From: Paraspadella gotoi
Lineage: Eukaryota; Chaetognatha
NCBI GenBank assembly: GCA_051294375.1
Contig: CM119265.1
Span: 544,457 to 608,456 of the forward strand
Direction of reading: 5' to 3'
DNA length: 64,000 nt
A program made the position numbers and the translations under genes. Under the pieces are notes generated by a model that saw only the letters and a list, made by a program, of their open reading frames with translations, made no database searches and had not been told where the DNA came from. This document shows positions 50,990 through 63,940 of this stretch, in pieces; position 1 is the stretch's first letter, and every line of letters begins with the position of its first letter.

Positions 50990-52265
50990 TCTTACTAATC
51001 AAGTTGGCTTCACTGAGGATAATTTACGACCTTTCGACCTGTGCTGGGGACGTCATCGGTCAATGTTTAAACCATTTTCGTTGATGTACGCGGTAAGGAC
51101 CGTCGTAACGGAGGTACGAGTGGGGATTGATGCCCGCGCGCTTATGAACACGTATGGCCGATTCGAGATGACGGGGATGTGGCGGCCGCTGCGATGGCTG
51201 ATGTTGCAGTCGGCCTGGAGTCTACAATTTCGACGCGGAGACCCTCGCGGTTGGTTCTGACGTTGGCGTTGTGACTTGTAATCGTCGTTTTGACTGTTTC
51301 CTAAAATACTACCGGGAACGCTGATATCTCGCCGAATACTAAGTCAGCTGCTGAGGCTCCGAATGTCCTCCTTACACGTCGTCCGAATTGCTAGGAGTGT
51401 AAGAGGCAGTTCCAAAACCAGTTCTCGTTTTCATCTCGGGCCAGCTGCCATAGTGATTCTTTCAGGCGTCGGTGGAAGCCGCTCACTAAACCGTTGGCCT
51501 GTGATGATAGCAGTGGTCATCTGATGTTTGATTGCCCCATGCCCTCGTCAGCTGTTCCAGAAAGGGCCGAGGGTGAAACTGTGTGACCACGGTCCGTGTA
51601 TTACTGGCTGGAACTCCAAATGTAGAGATCATTCGTGCTTAGGGCCATCGAGTATCGTTGGAGTGAGAGTGTCTCTTAACGCGATCTCGCTGATGGCCAT
51701 CGCGAAATCGATCTACGATGTTAACAGATGTTTAAACGCCGTTTGAGCTGGGCAATTTCACCAGATCAATTTACATGTTGAAATTCGTTTTGGAGGGATT
51801 TTAAGACTCCCCGATTTCAGGCACTACATGTCGGTAAATTTTTGCTCGTTGACATTCAACACATCTCGAGCCATTTTTGTGACATCTTGCTTTCATGCTG
51901 CCGTCCACACGAAATTTCGCCTGCTACTTGCTTCCGAGTGCATCAACTCCTGGGTGTCCGAGTCCATGGATGACGTCAAAAGATTCTTGCGGTGGGCCCC
52001 CAAGCTGCGGGGACAAAAGGCCGGGCTGGGCCGTTGGATATATCTGCTAGGCAGTGTGCTGTTCGACGACTTGATTTTTTCTAAAGTTTAATCCGATTTG
52101 CTCTTTCGCCGAGATTCGCTGGAGTCGGATCCAGACTTTGCTCTTTTCGCATCTTGTTCAAGTCCCTATTCGAAGGTGTTAGCGAGCTATTACAGCCTGA
52201 GGTTCTAGAACGATTCGGTTCCGACTTTATTTCGCTTGCACGCATATCTTGGCTTCGGTGCAAGC
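50990..52265 (-). pseudogene. Ty3/gypsy retrotransposon integrase region, frameshifted
   Basis: Read on minus with several frame changes, this follows a gypsy integrase. A zinc-finger end with CVECQRAKIYRH lies at ~51835-51875, then a VDRF segment (~51700-51715) and ISTFGVPA (~51610-51635). A region equivalent to HPQANGLVERFHRRLK (~51480-51510) and a KEDI.....AADLVFG-like segment (~51340-51390) follow. A GPY/F-type module (RYDGPYRV) sits at ~51090-51115, close to the integrase C-terminus. Upstream (52081-52263) is a linker with SLDPTPANL. Stops and shifts interrupt every domain. Because neighbouring sequence shows indel noise, these may be assembly errors as well as decay. Family assignment to Ty3/gypsy is firm; no LTRs or RT were placed. 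Confidence 0.75.
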
Positions 52266-53000
52266 TGCTGAGGGCCTGCGGCGGTAGTAGGCGTGTGGTG
52301 GTAACTTGAGTTCGGAGGTTCTTCCGGGCTGCGCTGAGATTTTGTCATGCATTCTGAGCTCAGATCATTTCTGCTGGCTGCGTGGCCGGTCTCTATCTAT
52401 GGAGCGGTACTCGCTTTGATGATCGTGCGTTCGAAGGAATGTAGCGCAGACGAGTATTGTTGCAAGCCTGGGCAGCTGTGAGCTTGCTGTGATCAACGTT
52501 TTGGGGCGGAAAGAGCATTTCCGCTGACGAGTTAGCCTTTCCCTTTAACATATCATGTACTCTCGTTGAATTCTAATCTACCGAGTCTATATTTTTCTCC
52601 TCCCTCGGCTATCCACCTGCCCACTAGCTGGGTAACCGCTGCCTGCCGAGCGGGCGTTTGAGGTTCAGGATTTCTTTTTGAGGAGGGGGATCAGGCCTTT
52701 GAAGGTCAGTATAGATGATAAGCTCGCGGGGCCACTTTTGGGTCTTTAAATACACAGCTTGACCGGGCACGGATTTTCAGAAAGTATGACAAAGCCAAAC
52801 CACAAACGCCTCTAATGGAAGAAAATGGGACGAGAATATCCAAAGAGTTCCCTCTGGGGACATAATAACCTGGCGGCCACAACTTCTGATTCTCTTGGGT
52901 CCTGTCTTCTGCCCAATACTTGGCCCCGCTGAAAACAAAAACCAACAACTAATTTTCAAGTAACTACTTGACGAGGACATTTAATGGGGTGGGAAGCGAT
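52265..53000. other. GC-rich, unassigned retroelement-like sequence
   Basis: This lies between the gypsy integrase and the putative DIRS-like region and has the same GC-rich composition. No domain could be read in any frame. It probably belongs to one of the two elements. Confidence 0.35.
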
Positions 53001-54060
53001 CAACAATGAGCCCGGGAGCAGAGGCCATCTGCCAAGATTTGAAGAGGTGGTCTTCCAAGGCACTTGACGCCCACGGAAAAACCCTTTAGTATGTCCATAC
53101 GAATAAAAAATGTTCTTCTGGGGGCCGGATCTGTGGGAATGTTCCTTGCCGTCGGTTCTTGTCCGGACAGGAATGGATACGCCATTTGGGCAGAAGAGTT
53201 TGAAACTTTTCTCCAAATGCCGAGTTGAAACCCTAAACTCTCGGGGGCAGATCATCACGGACAACAAAGGATCCAAGGGACCCACAGGGACTATCGCCGG
53301 CATATGGTCACACTTGTGATTGTCTCGAGGTCGGCGCTTCGTGCAACTCGCTTGGTTTGAGGCCCATCAAAACGGAAAACCACAGGGGCCTCAACTGGCA
53401 CGAGTCACTTGCGAAGTCGCCTTCAAACGCCATCCAGGGTTTGATTCATCAGAGGCGGGGGCCTCTAAATCAAATCATTCCCTACAACCTTTCATTTCAA
53501 TTTTGGGCGGCCAACACCGTTGCCTATTGCCTCAGTCTAACCAGAGATTCAGCGGGTTGCGCACTGCGCCTCGTCAACTAACAACCTTGACGGGTGATCG
53601 CGAGGCGTCAGTTTGCGCCGCCAGAGTTGTCGGATCAACGCAGTACGGACGAGCCTACTAAGCAAGTGGGCCCAAGGATGGAGAGCATTTGGCATTTTTC
53701 GGGCCAACATTGGGCAAGATCAAAGTTGTGGCCAATTCCATTACCGGGTACCTTTTGGAGTTTTCCGGAACTTCGTCCAGAGTCATGGAACATTGATTTC
53801 GGGTAGGAGCAAGGGAGTCAGAACCTGAGCGGCGAGTATGAATACAATTCACTAACAGAATGACCAAAAAACTATCCCGCACTTCCCTTAGAATCTCTGA
53901 ACCTACAAACTGCGCCTTGAATTGGGTTCAGAGTGCCTGTTCGCGCACCAGCTATTGTCATCGCTCACAAAGGTTGAGGCTTTTTGGTTTTTTTTTTCAC
54001 TTCTTTTTTTCCGGGATGTATTTCCTAGTTTCTTCGTACGCTTTCCTATCCGTTCCTGCG
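53000..54060 (+). pseudogene. Probable DIRS-like (tyrosine-recombinase) retroelement RT/RNase H fragment, frameshifted
   Basis: The plus strand, read across several frame changes, shows the order expected after the reverse transcriptase of DIRS/Ngaro-type elements. There is an RNase H start with QIITDN (~53250-53270), an RNase H core with FWA(D/A)NTVAYCL (~53505-53535), and a segment like LLSKW (~53660). A late block of APAIVIA (~53948-53970), then LFGFF, then VF-SFFVRFPIR (~54015-54050) resembles the AIVIAP..P...WF..LL...P segment of that group. Every match needs frame changes, so this is a pattern reading rather than an alignment. Another RT/RNase H element is possible. Confidence 0.35.
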
Positions 54061-54082
54061 CCTGAGCCACAGACGGATTATC

Positions 54083-54107
54083 NNNNNNNNNNNNNNNNNN
54101 NNNNNNN
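54083..54107. other. Assembly gap of 25 N
   Basis: This gap differs in size from the three 10-N gaps elsewhere in the window and lies exactly at the left edge of duplicated block copy B. Confidence 0.98.
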
Positions 54108-54330
54108 CTCTCTCTTTCTTTTTCTCTCTCTCTCTTTCTTTCTCTCTGTCTCTCTCTCTATCTCTCACTCTCTTTATTCACTTTCCTCTCTTAATTCTTT
54201 TTACTTTTATTTGTTTATAATTAGTAAGGATTCCCTTTCTCTTTTTTCTCTCTCTCTCTCTTGCTCTACTAGCTTTACTTCGCAACTTGATTTCCATTAC
54301 CTGTAGTCTTAATTTCCCTTGCGCATTCTG

Positions 54331-54392
<62 letters not shown>

Positions 54393-54577
54393 ATCTCTCT
54401 CTCTTTCTTTTTGTCTCTCTTTTTTCCACATTATTAACTCGTTCAGTTTCACTGTTAAATATTTATTTAACTCTTTTATCTTCATATCTTTATCATTCTT
54501 CTCGTCAATCTAAGTTTTATGTTCTTAGTTTGTTTGTACTATTTTTTGACCTTTTCCACACGACTACGTTTCCTTCG

Positions 54578-54639
<62 letters not shown>

Positions 54640-56073
54640 ACCGTCTAAAATTCTCGAATCTTTCACGGTGTAACAGAAGCGACGAAAATCATTTTTCACA
54701 AAAATCCCATTAAAACTCAAAAACCTCGAAATTCTAAACTTTTCTTTTCACAAAATCAAAAAAGGAAACAAAATGTTAAACTCAAATCTTTTTTTCTTCT
54801 TAAATTTTTATGAAAACTTTTCTTTCTTCTCTTTCTCTTTATCCTTTGTTGTTATTTACATGCATTTTCCCGTATTCTTTTTAAATTCAGATAAAATTTC
54901 ATTATACATTGTAGGTTGTACTAATTTTAAAGGAGTGCGGAGTAGAGAACACGAAACACCTTAAGTTCACAAAATATTAACCCACTTCATTTATAGTAGA
55001 ATAGTAGAATAGCATTCTGGGAGTTTATAAACTTGATTGTGGGAGACTTGTTTGAAAACTTTCAAAGTTCTTCATATTATCATGAAAGTGGAATGCAGGC
55101 TAAAAACCCAGCATAGCCTGTCCAAAATAAGGAGGCAAGAAAGATTTATTGAATTTGAATAAATGGATAATTTTATAATTGTTGTATTATTAGTTTTTCG
55201 CCTTGTTTTAAAATGTTTTTGTTGAAACAAATAAAAATAAAACGACTTCAACCTTTTTTCTCCTTAATTTATTCTATTCGTTTCTTTTTTTTCTCTTTTT
55301 CTTTCTTTTTCTTAAATTCAGCAGCTGCCGTCTCTTCTGAATTTAAAGAGATTCAGACAACGAATCAAAAAGATTCAGGCGGAGATTCAAATAGATTCAG
55401 CCAATGAATCAGAAAAATTCAAGCAGAAACTCCAGGTTTTTCTAATTTTATATATTTTGAAAGATAAAGACACTAGAAGTTAGTCAATAGACAGGCTATG
55501 GTGGCTTCTGGCTTAAATTTCTGCCTTTTCTCAGATTTTGTTCTTTTGGTTTTTTGTTTTTTGTTCTCTTTTTTTTAAACTTATACCTTTTATTTTTTTT
55601 CATTTGTTTTCAATGCTTCTCTTTGTTCTTATTACCTAATACTTTTATTTCTTTCTTCTTTCTTTTCTTTTTTCTTTACTGGGAAGATGGGTATCAAGCT
55701 AAAGGTAGGTTCTAACTAGTCTCTCATCAGGGAAAAGAGGTAAGTAGGGTAAGGAATATATTGGTATTAGGTAAATAGCTACAACAAAGGGAACAAGGGT
55801 TCATAAAAGGGAGAGAAGGGAGAGGGAAGGTTTGCAGACCCCGAGACCGAGAGGAGAAGTTGAGAGAGTGAGTCCGATCTCCAAGACTCTATCCGTGACT
55901 CCGGGGATGAAGAGGAGGGGACGACGAGGGGAGGAGGAGGCGTTGAGAGGGGGAAGAGAAGGCCCGGGGGAGAGAAAGGTTCTGGCAGTAGGGTGAGCCT
56001 CTATCTTGCTTTATATTTCATAACTTTTTTTTTCTTGTTTATTTGTTCTTTCATTTCTCTTTTTTTAATATTT
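54108..56073. repeat. Duplicated block, right copy (B)
   Basis: This is the second copy of 47799-49734, slightly longer because bases missing from A are present here. It includes (CT)n at 54334-54388 and 54582-54628 and an R1-like piece on minus (~55095-55170). The two copies diverge abruptly after AATATTT at 56073. Confidence 0.9.
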
Positions 56074-56620
56074 CATACCTTTTTGTTTCTTGTTTATCTG
56101 TTCTTTCTTTTCTCTTTTGTTAATATTTCATACCTTTTTCTTTCATTTTTGTTTGTTTTTTCTTTTCTTTTTTGTTCATATTTTATACTTTTTTTTCTTG
56201 TTTATTTGTTCTTTTTTTTCTCTTTTGATCATCTTTCATACATTTTTCTTTCATGTTTATTTGTTCTTTATTTTATCTTTTTTTCTTATTTCCTACCTTT
56301 TTCTTTTTTGTTCATATTTCATACCTTTTTCTTTCCTATTCATATTTCATACTTTTTCTATCTTGTTCATATTTCATACCTTTTTTTTCTTGTTCATATG
56401 TCATACCTTTTTCTTTCTTTTTCATATTTCATACCTTTTTCTTTCTTGTTCATATTTCATACCTTTTTATTCTTGTTCATTTGTTTTTTCTTTTCTCTTT
56501 TGTTTATATTTCACACCTTTTTCTTTCTTGTTCATATTTCATACATCTTTCTCTCTTGTTCATATTTCATACCTTATTCTTTCTTGTTCATTTGTTCTTT
56601 GTTTTTTGTTTCACTTTCGT
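56074..56620. repeat. TTCATATTTCATACCTTTTTC minisatellite
   Basis: About 20 units of 25-35 bp built on TTGTTCATATTTCATACC and TTTTTCTTTC. All three plus frames are open (Phe/Ser/His-rich), which is a result of the repeat. Confidence 0.88.
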
Positions 56621-56779
56621 CGATTTTCACAGTCGACTGAATAAGAGAGAAATTGAGGGGAAAGAAAACAAAAGGAAAAAAAAACATAAGAAATGACGTC
56701 ATCGGGAAGAAAAAAAAACAATGAAAAAAAACAAAATCCTGAACTGTATATAATAGAAAATAACATAGGAGAGAACATG

Positions 56780-56940
56780 TGAGAGAGTTTCGATTGAAAG
56801 CTTGCAGGGCTATGCTATGTCATTATCTAGTAAGAGTGATGGAGGCCTTAAACCACCAAAGCCAGTCCAAAGTCAGGGGCAAGATAGCTTATTTATAAAT
56901 GAATGGATAAATTAAATATTGGTTGTACCAATTTCATAAA
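56780..56940 (-). repeat. Dispersed repeat R1, minus-strand copy
   Basis: GAGTGATGGAGGCCTTAAACC, GTCCAAAGTCAGGGGCAAGATAGC and GGTTGTACCAATTTCAT match the 39.35 kb copy in reverse. Confidence 0.8.
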
Positions 56941-56974
56941 CATTTAAAAAGCAATTGAATAGAATAACGTGTTA

Positions 56975-57068
56975 AAAAAAGAAAGAAATAAATAAAGAAA
57001 GAAAGGAGGAAAGAAAGAAAAGGAAAGGAAGAAATAAAGAAATAAATAAAGAAGGAAAGAAACAAAAA

Positions 57069-57104
<36 letters not shown>

Positions 57105-57760
57105 AGAAAAGAAAGAAAGAAAGAAAAGAAAGATGCACTGACAAGCATCATTATCATTCATCCTTGTCCGGAACTCGTAACCTTGAGAAAATGGAAGGAA
57201 AAAATAAGAGAAAAGAAGAAAAAAAGAAAAAAAGAAAAAAAGAAAAAAAAGAAAAAAAAGAAAAAAGAAAAAAGGAAGAAAAAAGAAAAAAGAAAAAAGG
57301 GAAAAAAGAAAAAAGGGAAAAAAAGGGAAAAAAAGAAATAAAGAAAAAAAAGACAAAAAATTTATAAAGAAAAAAAAGAAAAAAAAAGAAAAAAAGAAAA
57401 AAAATATGGAAAAAAAAGAGACAAAAAAGCAAGAAAAAGAAAAAAAAAGAAAAAAGAAAAAAGAAAAAAAAAGAAAAAAGAAAAAAAAAGAAAAAAGAAA
57501 AAAGAAAAAAATAAGAAGAATAGATTGCCAGAAAAAAACACAAAAGAAACAAAAAAGTAACATTTATAAATAGAGAGATTGATAAATAGACGGATAGACG
57601 ACTAGAGAGATAGACAGATAGAGAGATATAAAAATAAATAGAGATATGTATATATAGATAGATGTTGTTGACCTTGAAAAGAGAGGAAACTGGTTCTGAG
57701 TCTTCGAGGAAAAAAAAGAAAAAAAAGAAAGAAAAAAAAGATAAAACCTTAATTAGATGT
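56975..57760. repeat. GAAA / GAAAAA purine-rich block with a GATA segment
   Basis: (GAAA)n at 57065-57130, GAAAAAA arrays at 57195-57515, and a GATAGA stretch at 57575-57665. The Phe-rich minus frames are compositional. Confidence 0.85.
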
Positions 57761-57932
57761 CGCACAAGTTTTAATTTGACTATTAATACAATTTAAAGTG
57801 AATAGTTAAACAATATTTTTTTACGATGAACAAATTATAAGAATGTTTAAATGTTTATATTGTTTATATCAACCAACATCTAGATTCATATTTGACTGGT
57901 CGTTAATAATAATAAAAATAAAGATTGTACAG

Positions 57933-57935
<3 letters not shown>

Positions 57936-57988
<53 letters not shown>
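57936..57988. repeat. (CT)26 microsatellite upstream of the RhoGEF gene
   Basis: A 53-base CT run about 240 bases upstream of the predicted start codon, so possibly in the promoter or 5' UTR. Confidence 0.9.
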
Positions 57989-57991
<3 letters not shown>

Positions 57992-58226
57992 CTGCTCTGT
58001 CTACCAGCATATTTCTTTTAAACAGTGGCTCTTCTTTTCTGTTTTCAACTGAATTAGCAAAATAGAAAAATACTAATAAATGATTGAGAAAGAACTTATT
58101 TCCCTCATTCCAACAAACAATTTTAATTTAAACTACATCGCGAATGTTGACAAAATAAAACAGTTTTTAAAATTATAAAGTTTTAAACTTTTTAAATTAG
58201 ATTTTCGGTCCAATTTTTTTCTCACG

Positions 58227-61200
58227 ATGGAAGATGATGTGGCGTCAATTGTGAAATTGGGAGAAGATTCAGAAAATTTAGATGAATTCATGAATCTCGT
58301 CCTGAATTTCGCCTCCAAATTTGAGGAGACGATCGAAAGCTTAAAACGGAATAACAACAACAACAACGACGACGACGACGATAATGACGACGTTTCTCTT
58401 TATCTTCAAAAAGTCGGTCGATGTTTCGCAGCAAATGATTTTCCGCAAGTATTGGATGGGTTGTGGCAACCCCTTTTGCTGCAGCAGAGCAAAGGTAAGA
58501 CGTTGCAGAAATCTAACCAATCACATTTTAAACCAATCAGTCATTCAACCTCTCTCCAAGCCAACCAACTAATCACCAATTGAACAAATCACCCTTTCAA
58601 CCAATCACCAATGCAACCAATAACTCCTCCAATCAATCACCAATCAATCCAAATACCAATCAGTCTAATCACCATCAACAAATCACCGGTTCAATCAAAC
58701 ACCCATCCAATTAATCACCCATCAAATCAGTCACCAATCAATCCAATCACCCATCAATCTAATCACCATCAACCAATCACCGGTCCAATCAAACACCCAT
58801 CCAATCAATCACCCATCCAATCAATCACCAATGAATCTAATCACCCAATCAATATAATCACCCATCAATACAATCCACCGGTCCAAGCAAACACCCATCT
58901 AATCAATCACCCATCCAATCAATCATCCATCCAATCAATCACCAATCAATCCAATCACACACCAATCAATCACCCATCCAATCAATCATCCGTCAAATCA
59001 ATCACCGATAAATCCAATCACCCATCCGATCAATTACCCATCCAATTCAATCACCGATCATTCCAATCACCCATCCAATCAATCACCCATCCAATCAATT
59101 ACCCATCCAATTCAATCACTATTCAATCAAATCACACATTCAGGTCTTCAAACGATCTTCTCTCTCCTCCGTCTCTTCTCCTTTTCCTTTCCTCCATCTC
59201 GTCTTCTCTCTTCCTCCATCTCTTCCTCCTCTCTCCTCCCCCTCCTCTTCTTGCTCCTGGAATCCTCCGTCAAAATCCTCTGCGACCGAAACGACGACGT
59301 GGACGAGCCACTTCGGGCTGCGTGCGAGGATCTGGAGTTGGAGGAACCGGGCAGCGAGCCGGCGAGGAGACTCGTTAGGGGTCAGTAGTGGGAAGGGGGG
59401 TCTAGTGGCAGTGAATACGGTCAGGGTATTTTGTTAAAGGGCGATTTAATTATGAATAGAATAGGGTTAAACTTAAATTGGTATAAAAACTAATAATAGT
59501 ATTAATAACCCTAATATATACGGAAAAGATCCTATTAATATTATTTTATTTTGTTTAACAAATTTAATACTCAAATTAAAATTTTTCTTTCCTAAATTTA
59601 TTTTGACAATAATATTACTGTATCATATTACAATAATATACTACTTTTTTATACAGAATCTTCAATATTGCTGCTCAGCTTTTGCGAGAGTGATATCCTG
59701 ATGCAATTGTCGCTGGAAAGGTCATCAGATCAAATCCTGCATTTGTCGCGGGATTATTTCAAAGCAAAAACGAACATTGAAGCAACGCTTCTCTATCGTC
59801 TTTTTGTGAAAATCGCAACTGAAGATAAAATCATAAAGTTTTTTATAGAAAAAAATTCAATTGATTTAAAATTCTTTGACTTTTTACAAAATGGATTCAT
59901 GCAGAGGATAAGTGGAGGGTAAGAACTTGGTAAAACTTTTGGTGTATGTATTTATAAATTAAACTTAGCAAAGAATAATTATTAAAACTACCATTTTAAT
60001 AATTTCATAGGACGAAATTGGACAACAATTCCATAAATTGTATTCGCTGCCCTGACAATGAAGAAACGCTGGAAGAAAGTTTAGAAATACAATTCAAAAT
60101 GGCGGCGATGACTGAATTCGTTTCTGTCGCTAGAGGCGCTACCGCGACAGCAGCATTCGCCTTCTTGGCGGAAACCATTTTGGAATTTTATCCCAAAATA
60201 TTTGGATCGGCTGAGGTGAGGTAGTTATCAGTTAGTGTAAGGTCCATTTTTAGTAAGGTTGACTGGGGTAAGTTTCAAAAGCCACTAGAATATTAAATGA
60301 CCCTAATAAAATTCTCAGGACAAAAGGGAGAGAACGGAAGCCTTGAAAGGCCTTTGGATGGTCGCCCTGATAGAAGAAAAGTTAGAGGAAGTCAAGTCTT
60401 GCGTAGAAGATCTACATCTTGAGAACATGAATTGGATGTCAGAGATGACAACGACGACAGCGTCAATAGCGGCTGGGCTGCTATTTTGTCTCGGACTTGG
60501 AAAATATCACGAAAAAGAATCACAAAAGTCATTGAAACCTGAAGAAAAAATGATGAAAGAAAGATTCCAGTTAATAAAGGAATGCCTTGACACGGAACAG
60601 ACCTACATCAGCAGCCTGGAAATAGTTGTCGAATATGGAAAAGTCATTCGCTCTGACCCAAAACTCGGACTCAAAATGCGCCAGACTCTCCTGGGCAATC
60701 TGCCCGCCATCTTGAAAATTCACAAAGGAAAGATTCTTCCAGAAATGGAAGAAGCTTATTCGAGTCTCCTTGAAGATCATTATGACTTTTTCGTTTGCGC
60801 GGAAAAGTTGTTGAAAGTTTTCGAAGAGAATGAAAAAGTGATGACTGAGATGTACACCAAGTATGTTGGCAATGTGTCCAAAGCAGAGGAACTCATCAAA
60901 GAAAACCGGGAAAATCTGGAAAAAGTCAAGGAAGAAATTAAGGCTAAAAATGAAAACGTCACTAAAGTTGATTCACTCAATTTCTATATCCAAAAACCGT
61001 TTCAACGCATCACTAGGTATTAGAATAAATTAAAGTTTGGAACTAAAATTAAGCAAAAATATCTTTATAACTATTCTATCAATACACACTAATCTGTACT
61101 TATTTTTTTGTAATATTAAAATTTCAAAATTTTGATTTTAAACTCTGAGAACAGTTTCAGTTTCCTCAATAAAAGTTGGAAAGAGACATTTCAGTTTTTT

Positions 61201-61963
61201 AAAAATTATGTTGTTATATCAATTTTTTTAAAAAAATATATTTTTATATAAACTAAAAATAAATCATCGGTATTTTAAATTGTTATATACATTTTTGACA
61301 AATTTATTTAAATAAGTTTATAAAAGTTATAAACTTTTTTCAAGAAATTCAAATCATATCTTTAAATTTAAATATTTATATTTTAAAATGTTTGCTTATA
61401 GATTTATTACTACAAATATATATGTATAGCTCACTTTTGCCTATTAATGTATAAAAGTTAAAAATACATAAGTTTATCAAATTTTTTTGGGTTCTAAATG
61501 CTAAATTTAAAATTTATTTTAACATCCCTTTACTAGGTATCCTCTTCTCTTTGACAAAATACTCAAGTGTACTCTCAAGCTGGGCAAGCGAGAAGACAGG
61601 CTCATGGAGATGCAGACTGTACTCGAAGACCTGGTCAACATATCCAAGAAAATTCCTGCCAAAGTCAACCTGAGTTTGAATCTGGACAGGATTCAAAACG
61701 TGACGGACCGGCAACGTCATAATTGGGGTGTTGTCTATGACATGTCCACGTTCAACTGCTCGAACCCAAAACCTGCAACGAAAGCAGTTGAAGACTTTGT
61801 TCTTCACAAATCGGAAGAAGAGAAAGTTAATCATCTCATCAAAGGTTTTGGTGTTGTCAAGAAGACTGGTCTCATTGCAGAGCAGGCAATCGTCATCTGC
61901 CAGAAACAGGGCAAGGAAGAGAACAGCGCTATGAAGGTGAATGCAAAAAAGATTTTTTATTAG
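58227..61963 (+). CDS. DH-domain Rho guanine-nucleotide exchange factor, 6 exons
   Basis: Predicted exons: 58227-58494, 59144-59380, 59657-59918, 60011-60215, 60319-61016, 61537-61963 (stop TAG). All junctions are GT-AG with matching phases; the product is ~698 residues. A Dbl-homology domain spans about residues 406-600. Helix 1 is RFQLIKECLDTEQTYISSLEIV, and the last conserved helix is FYIQKPFQRITRYPLLFDKILK, split by the last intron at the Arg codon. DH domains load GTP onto Rho-family GTPases at the membrane/cortex. No PH domain is obvious after it: the remaining ~100 residues are Lys/Val-rich, and an alternative donor at 61936 could extend the gene. The first ~400 residues match nothing I recognise. 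They include an Asn/Asp run (trinucleotide repeats at 58350-58390) and a Ser/Leu-rich segment in exon 2 arising from CT-rich DNA, the least certain exon. Frames are intact, unlike the innexins. Confidence 0.85.
58530..59135. repeat. CCAATCAATCACCCAT minisatellite in RhoGEF intron 1
   Basis: About 40 degenerate units of CAATCACCCATC/CAATCAATC. The array fills intron 1 and keeps a plus-strand frame open (NHPSNQS repeats) into exon 2; that frame is not coding. Confidence 0.88.
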
Positions 61964-63886
61964 AGATTGGTAAGTAATTTTTAATTAACTTTTTTTATTA
62001 TAACTTTAATATTAATTAAAAATAAGATTTTTTTGTAAAATTAAGTATATTGAACAGAAATAATTACATGAAAATTATATCTTAAAAATTGTTAATTAAT
62101 TTTGATTAAAATGTATTTTCAAAAGTTATTTTAATATCTTATAATCTTTAAAATATTTATACTTTTTCAAACTTGATAATTTTATAATTGTTAAAAAAAT
62201 ATTATAATTTTACATATTTTTTGCAGAAGAATTATTTTATTAACACAACGAAATTTATTAATAAATGCAGATATGTTTCAAACAGTACTTCTTCAGTTTG
62301 AAATACAAATTGGTTAAGGGTTCCGCGTACAAACGTTGCATTTAGGAAAAAAAACGACTCTTTCCACTATTGTTCAGTTGTAACTTTACAATGTTGATTA
62401 ACTTGTACCACAACACAAATTAGGCCGAACGAAGGATTGGTTAAAAACATCTCCACCAATTTCTAATGATAAAATAGTACCATTTTGGCAATTTTTAGCC
62501 AAAAAAATTATGTCCATTTTTGTCCATTTTTACTTACGACTTCTGATTTGAATGCCAAGGAAAGTTGAGAAAATTTTTTACTTTGGAAATCCGTTCTTTC
62601 TTATCTTCTTTACCTCTGGGTAAATTTATTAGCTTAAATCATTTATAGTTTGCCTATAAATTAATTTTAAAGTTAACAAGTCAAAAAGTTGGAGTTTCAG
62701 TCTTTATCATAATTTGTTAAACAAAAATAAATCAAATTGGTTGAAATTAACAGAAAATGTAGCCTATTGAATAAGCTTTTAACACCTATAAAATTATCAA
62801 AAAAAACTTTTCTGGTTTAGCCACAAATAATTTTAAAGACGTCTTTTAATTTGTGACTTTTTGTGACTTGCATTTATTTTTGATAAAGAGAATATTTTCA
62901 ACTCATTTATTAGTTTTAAAAGATGAGGTACATACTGACCTTGATTAATCAAAAAAAACCGCATCTTTTTAATCCACTGGAAAGCATCAGGACTTGTTTT
63001 TTCTCAAAATCGACAGATTTTTGGCGAAAAATTTTCCGCAAAATCTGTCGATTTACTAAATTTGCTAGGCAACCAAAATTGAAAGAAAAATCATGCGCTA
63101 ACACATCATTTTTTTCTTATAATGCTTATTAAAGAATTTCTTTGATTTGGCTCAATGTAAATGTAGTGAGAGTGAAGACGAAAGGAAAAACTATAAAAGA
63201 GAAGGGGAGAGAATGAAAGAGAGGGTGAAAGGCAAAAAAGAAAGGCAAATGGGGAAAAAATAGTGAAACAATTGTAAGGTAAGAAAAGAGGGGAAAATGG
63301 AAAGAAAAAGTGGGGAAAAAAAGGGAAAGAATGAAAATGAGAAAAAAGGTGAGGAAAGTGCATGAGTGACCGAAAAAGGTAGGGGCCAAAAAAATGGTAA
63401 GTGACAGCGGCAGGAGAAGTAGGAGGAAAGAGAAGAGGAAAATATAAAGTAGAGAGAAGAAAAGAGGTGAAGAAAAATTATCAGGAAAAGCGTATGAAAG
63501 AAAAAAAATTGTATCAGATAATGTGGCGTCTTACCTAAAATCTTTTGTGTCAGTAAAAGACATGAAGATTCTTATAAGGAATTCGATCTTTGAAAATCAT
63601 CTGTACCATAAAAATTCAAGCATACTTTTTTCTAAAGTTAAGCAGTTAATGAGATTAGATTGACAAGCATTGAAGAAATCATGTCTTACCGTATTTTTAA
63701 CTCATAGAAATTTACATGGGAAGTTCTAAGTAATAAGAAGGAGATAACTTGAGACTACCGTTTTTTTAAATGAAGAAAGCTTCGTACTAACCAATGAGAT
63801 CAAGAAATATGGTAATTATTGAAGTTCAGATTCGTTGTCTAAAAGACACCGATTGTATGCGAAACCTAAGTTCAAAAATTGCGTGA

Positions 63887-63940
<54 letters not shown>

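Noticed and set aside
55993-57765. Frames of 200 or more Phe/Ser/Leu residues suggesting membrane proteins
   Set aside because: They are composed only of TTTTC/TTCATA or GAAA repeat translations; several frames are open at once.
58530-59135. CRISPR-like array (regular CAATCACCCATC units)
   Set aside because: Units are directly adjacent without spacers, and the array lies in an intron of a eukaryotic gene.
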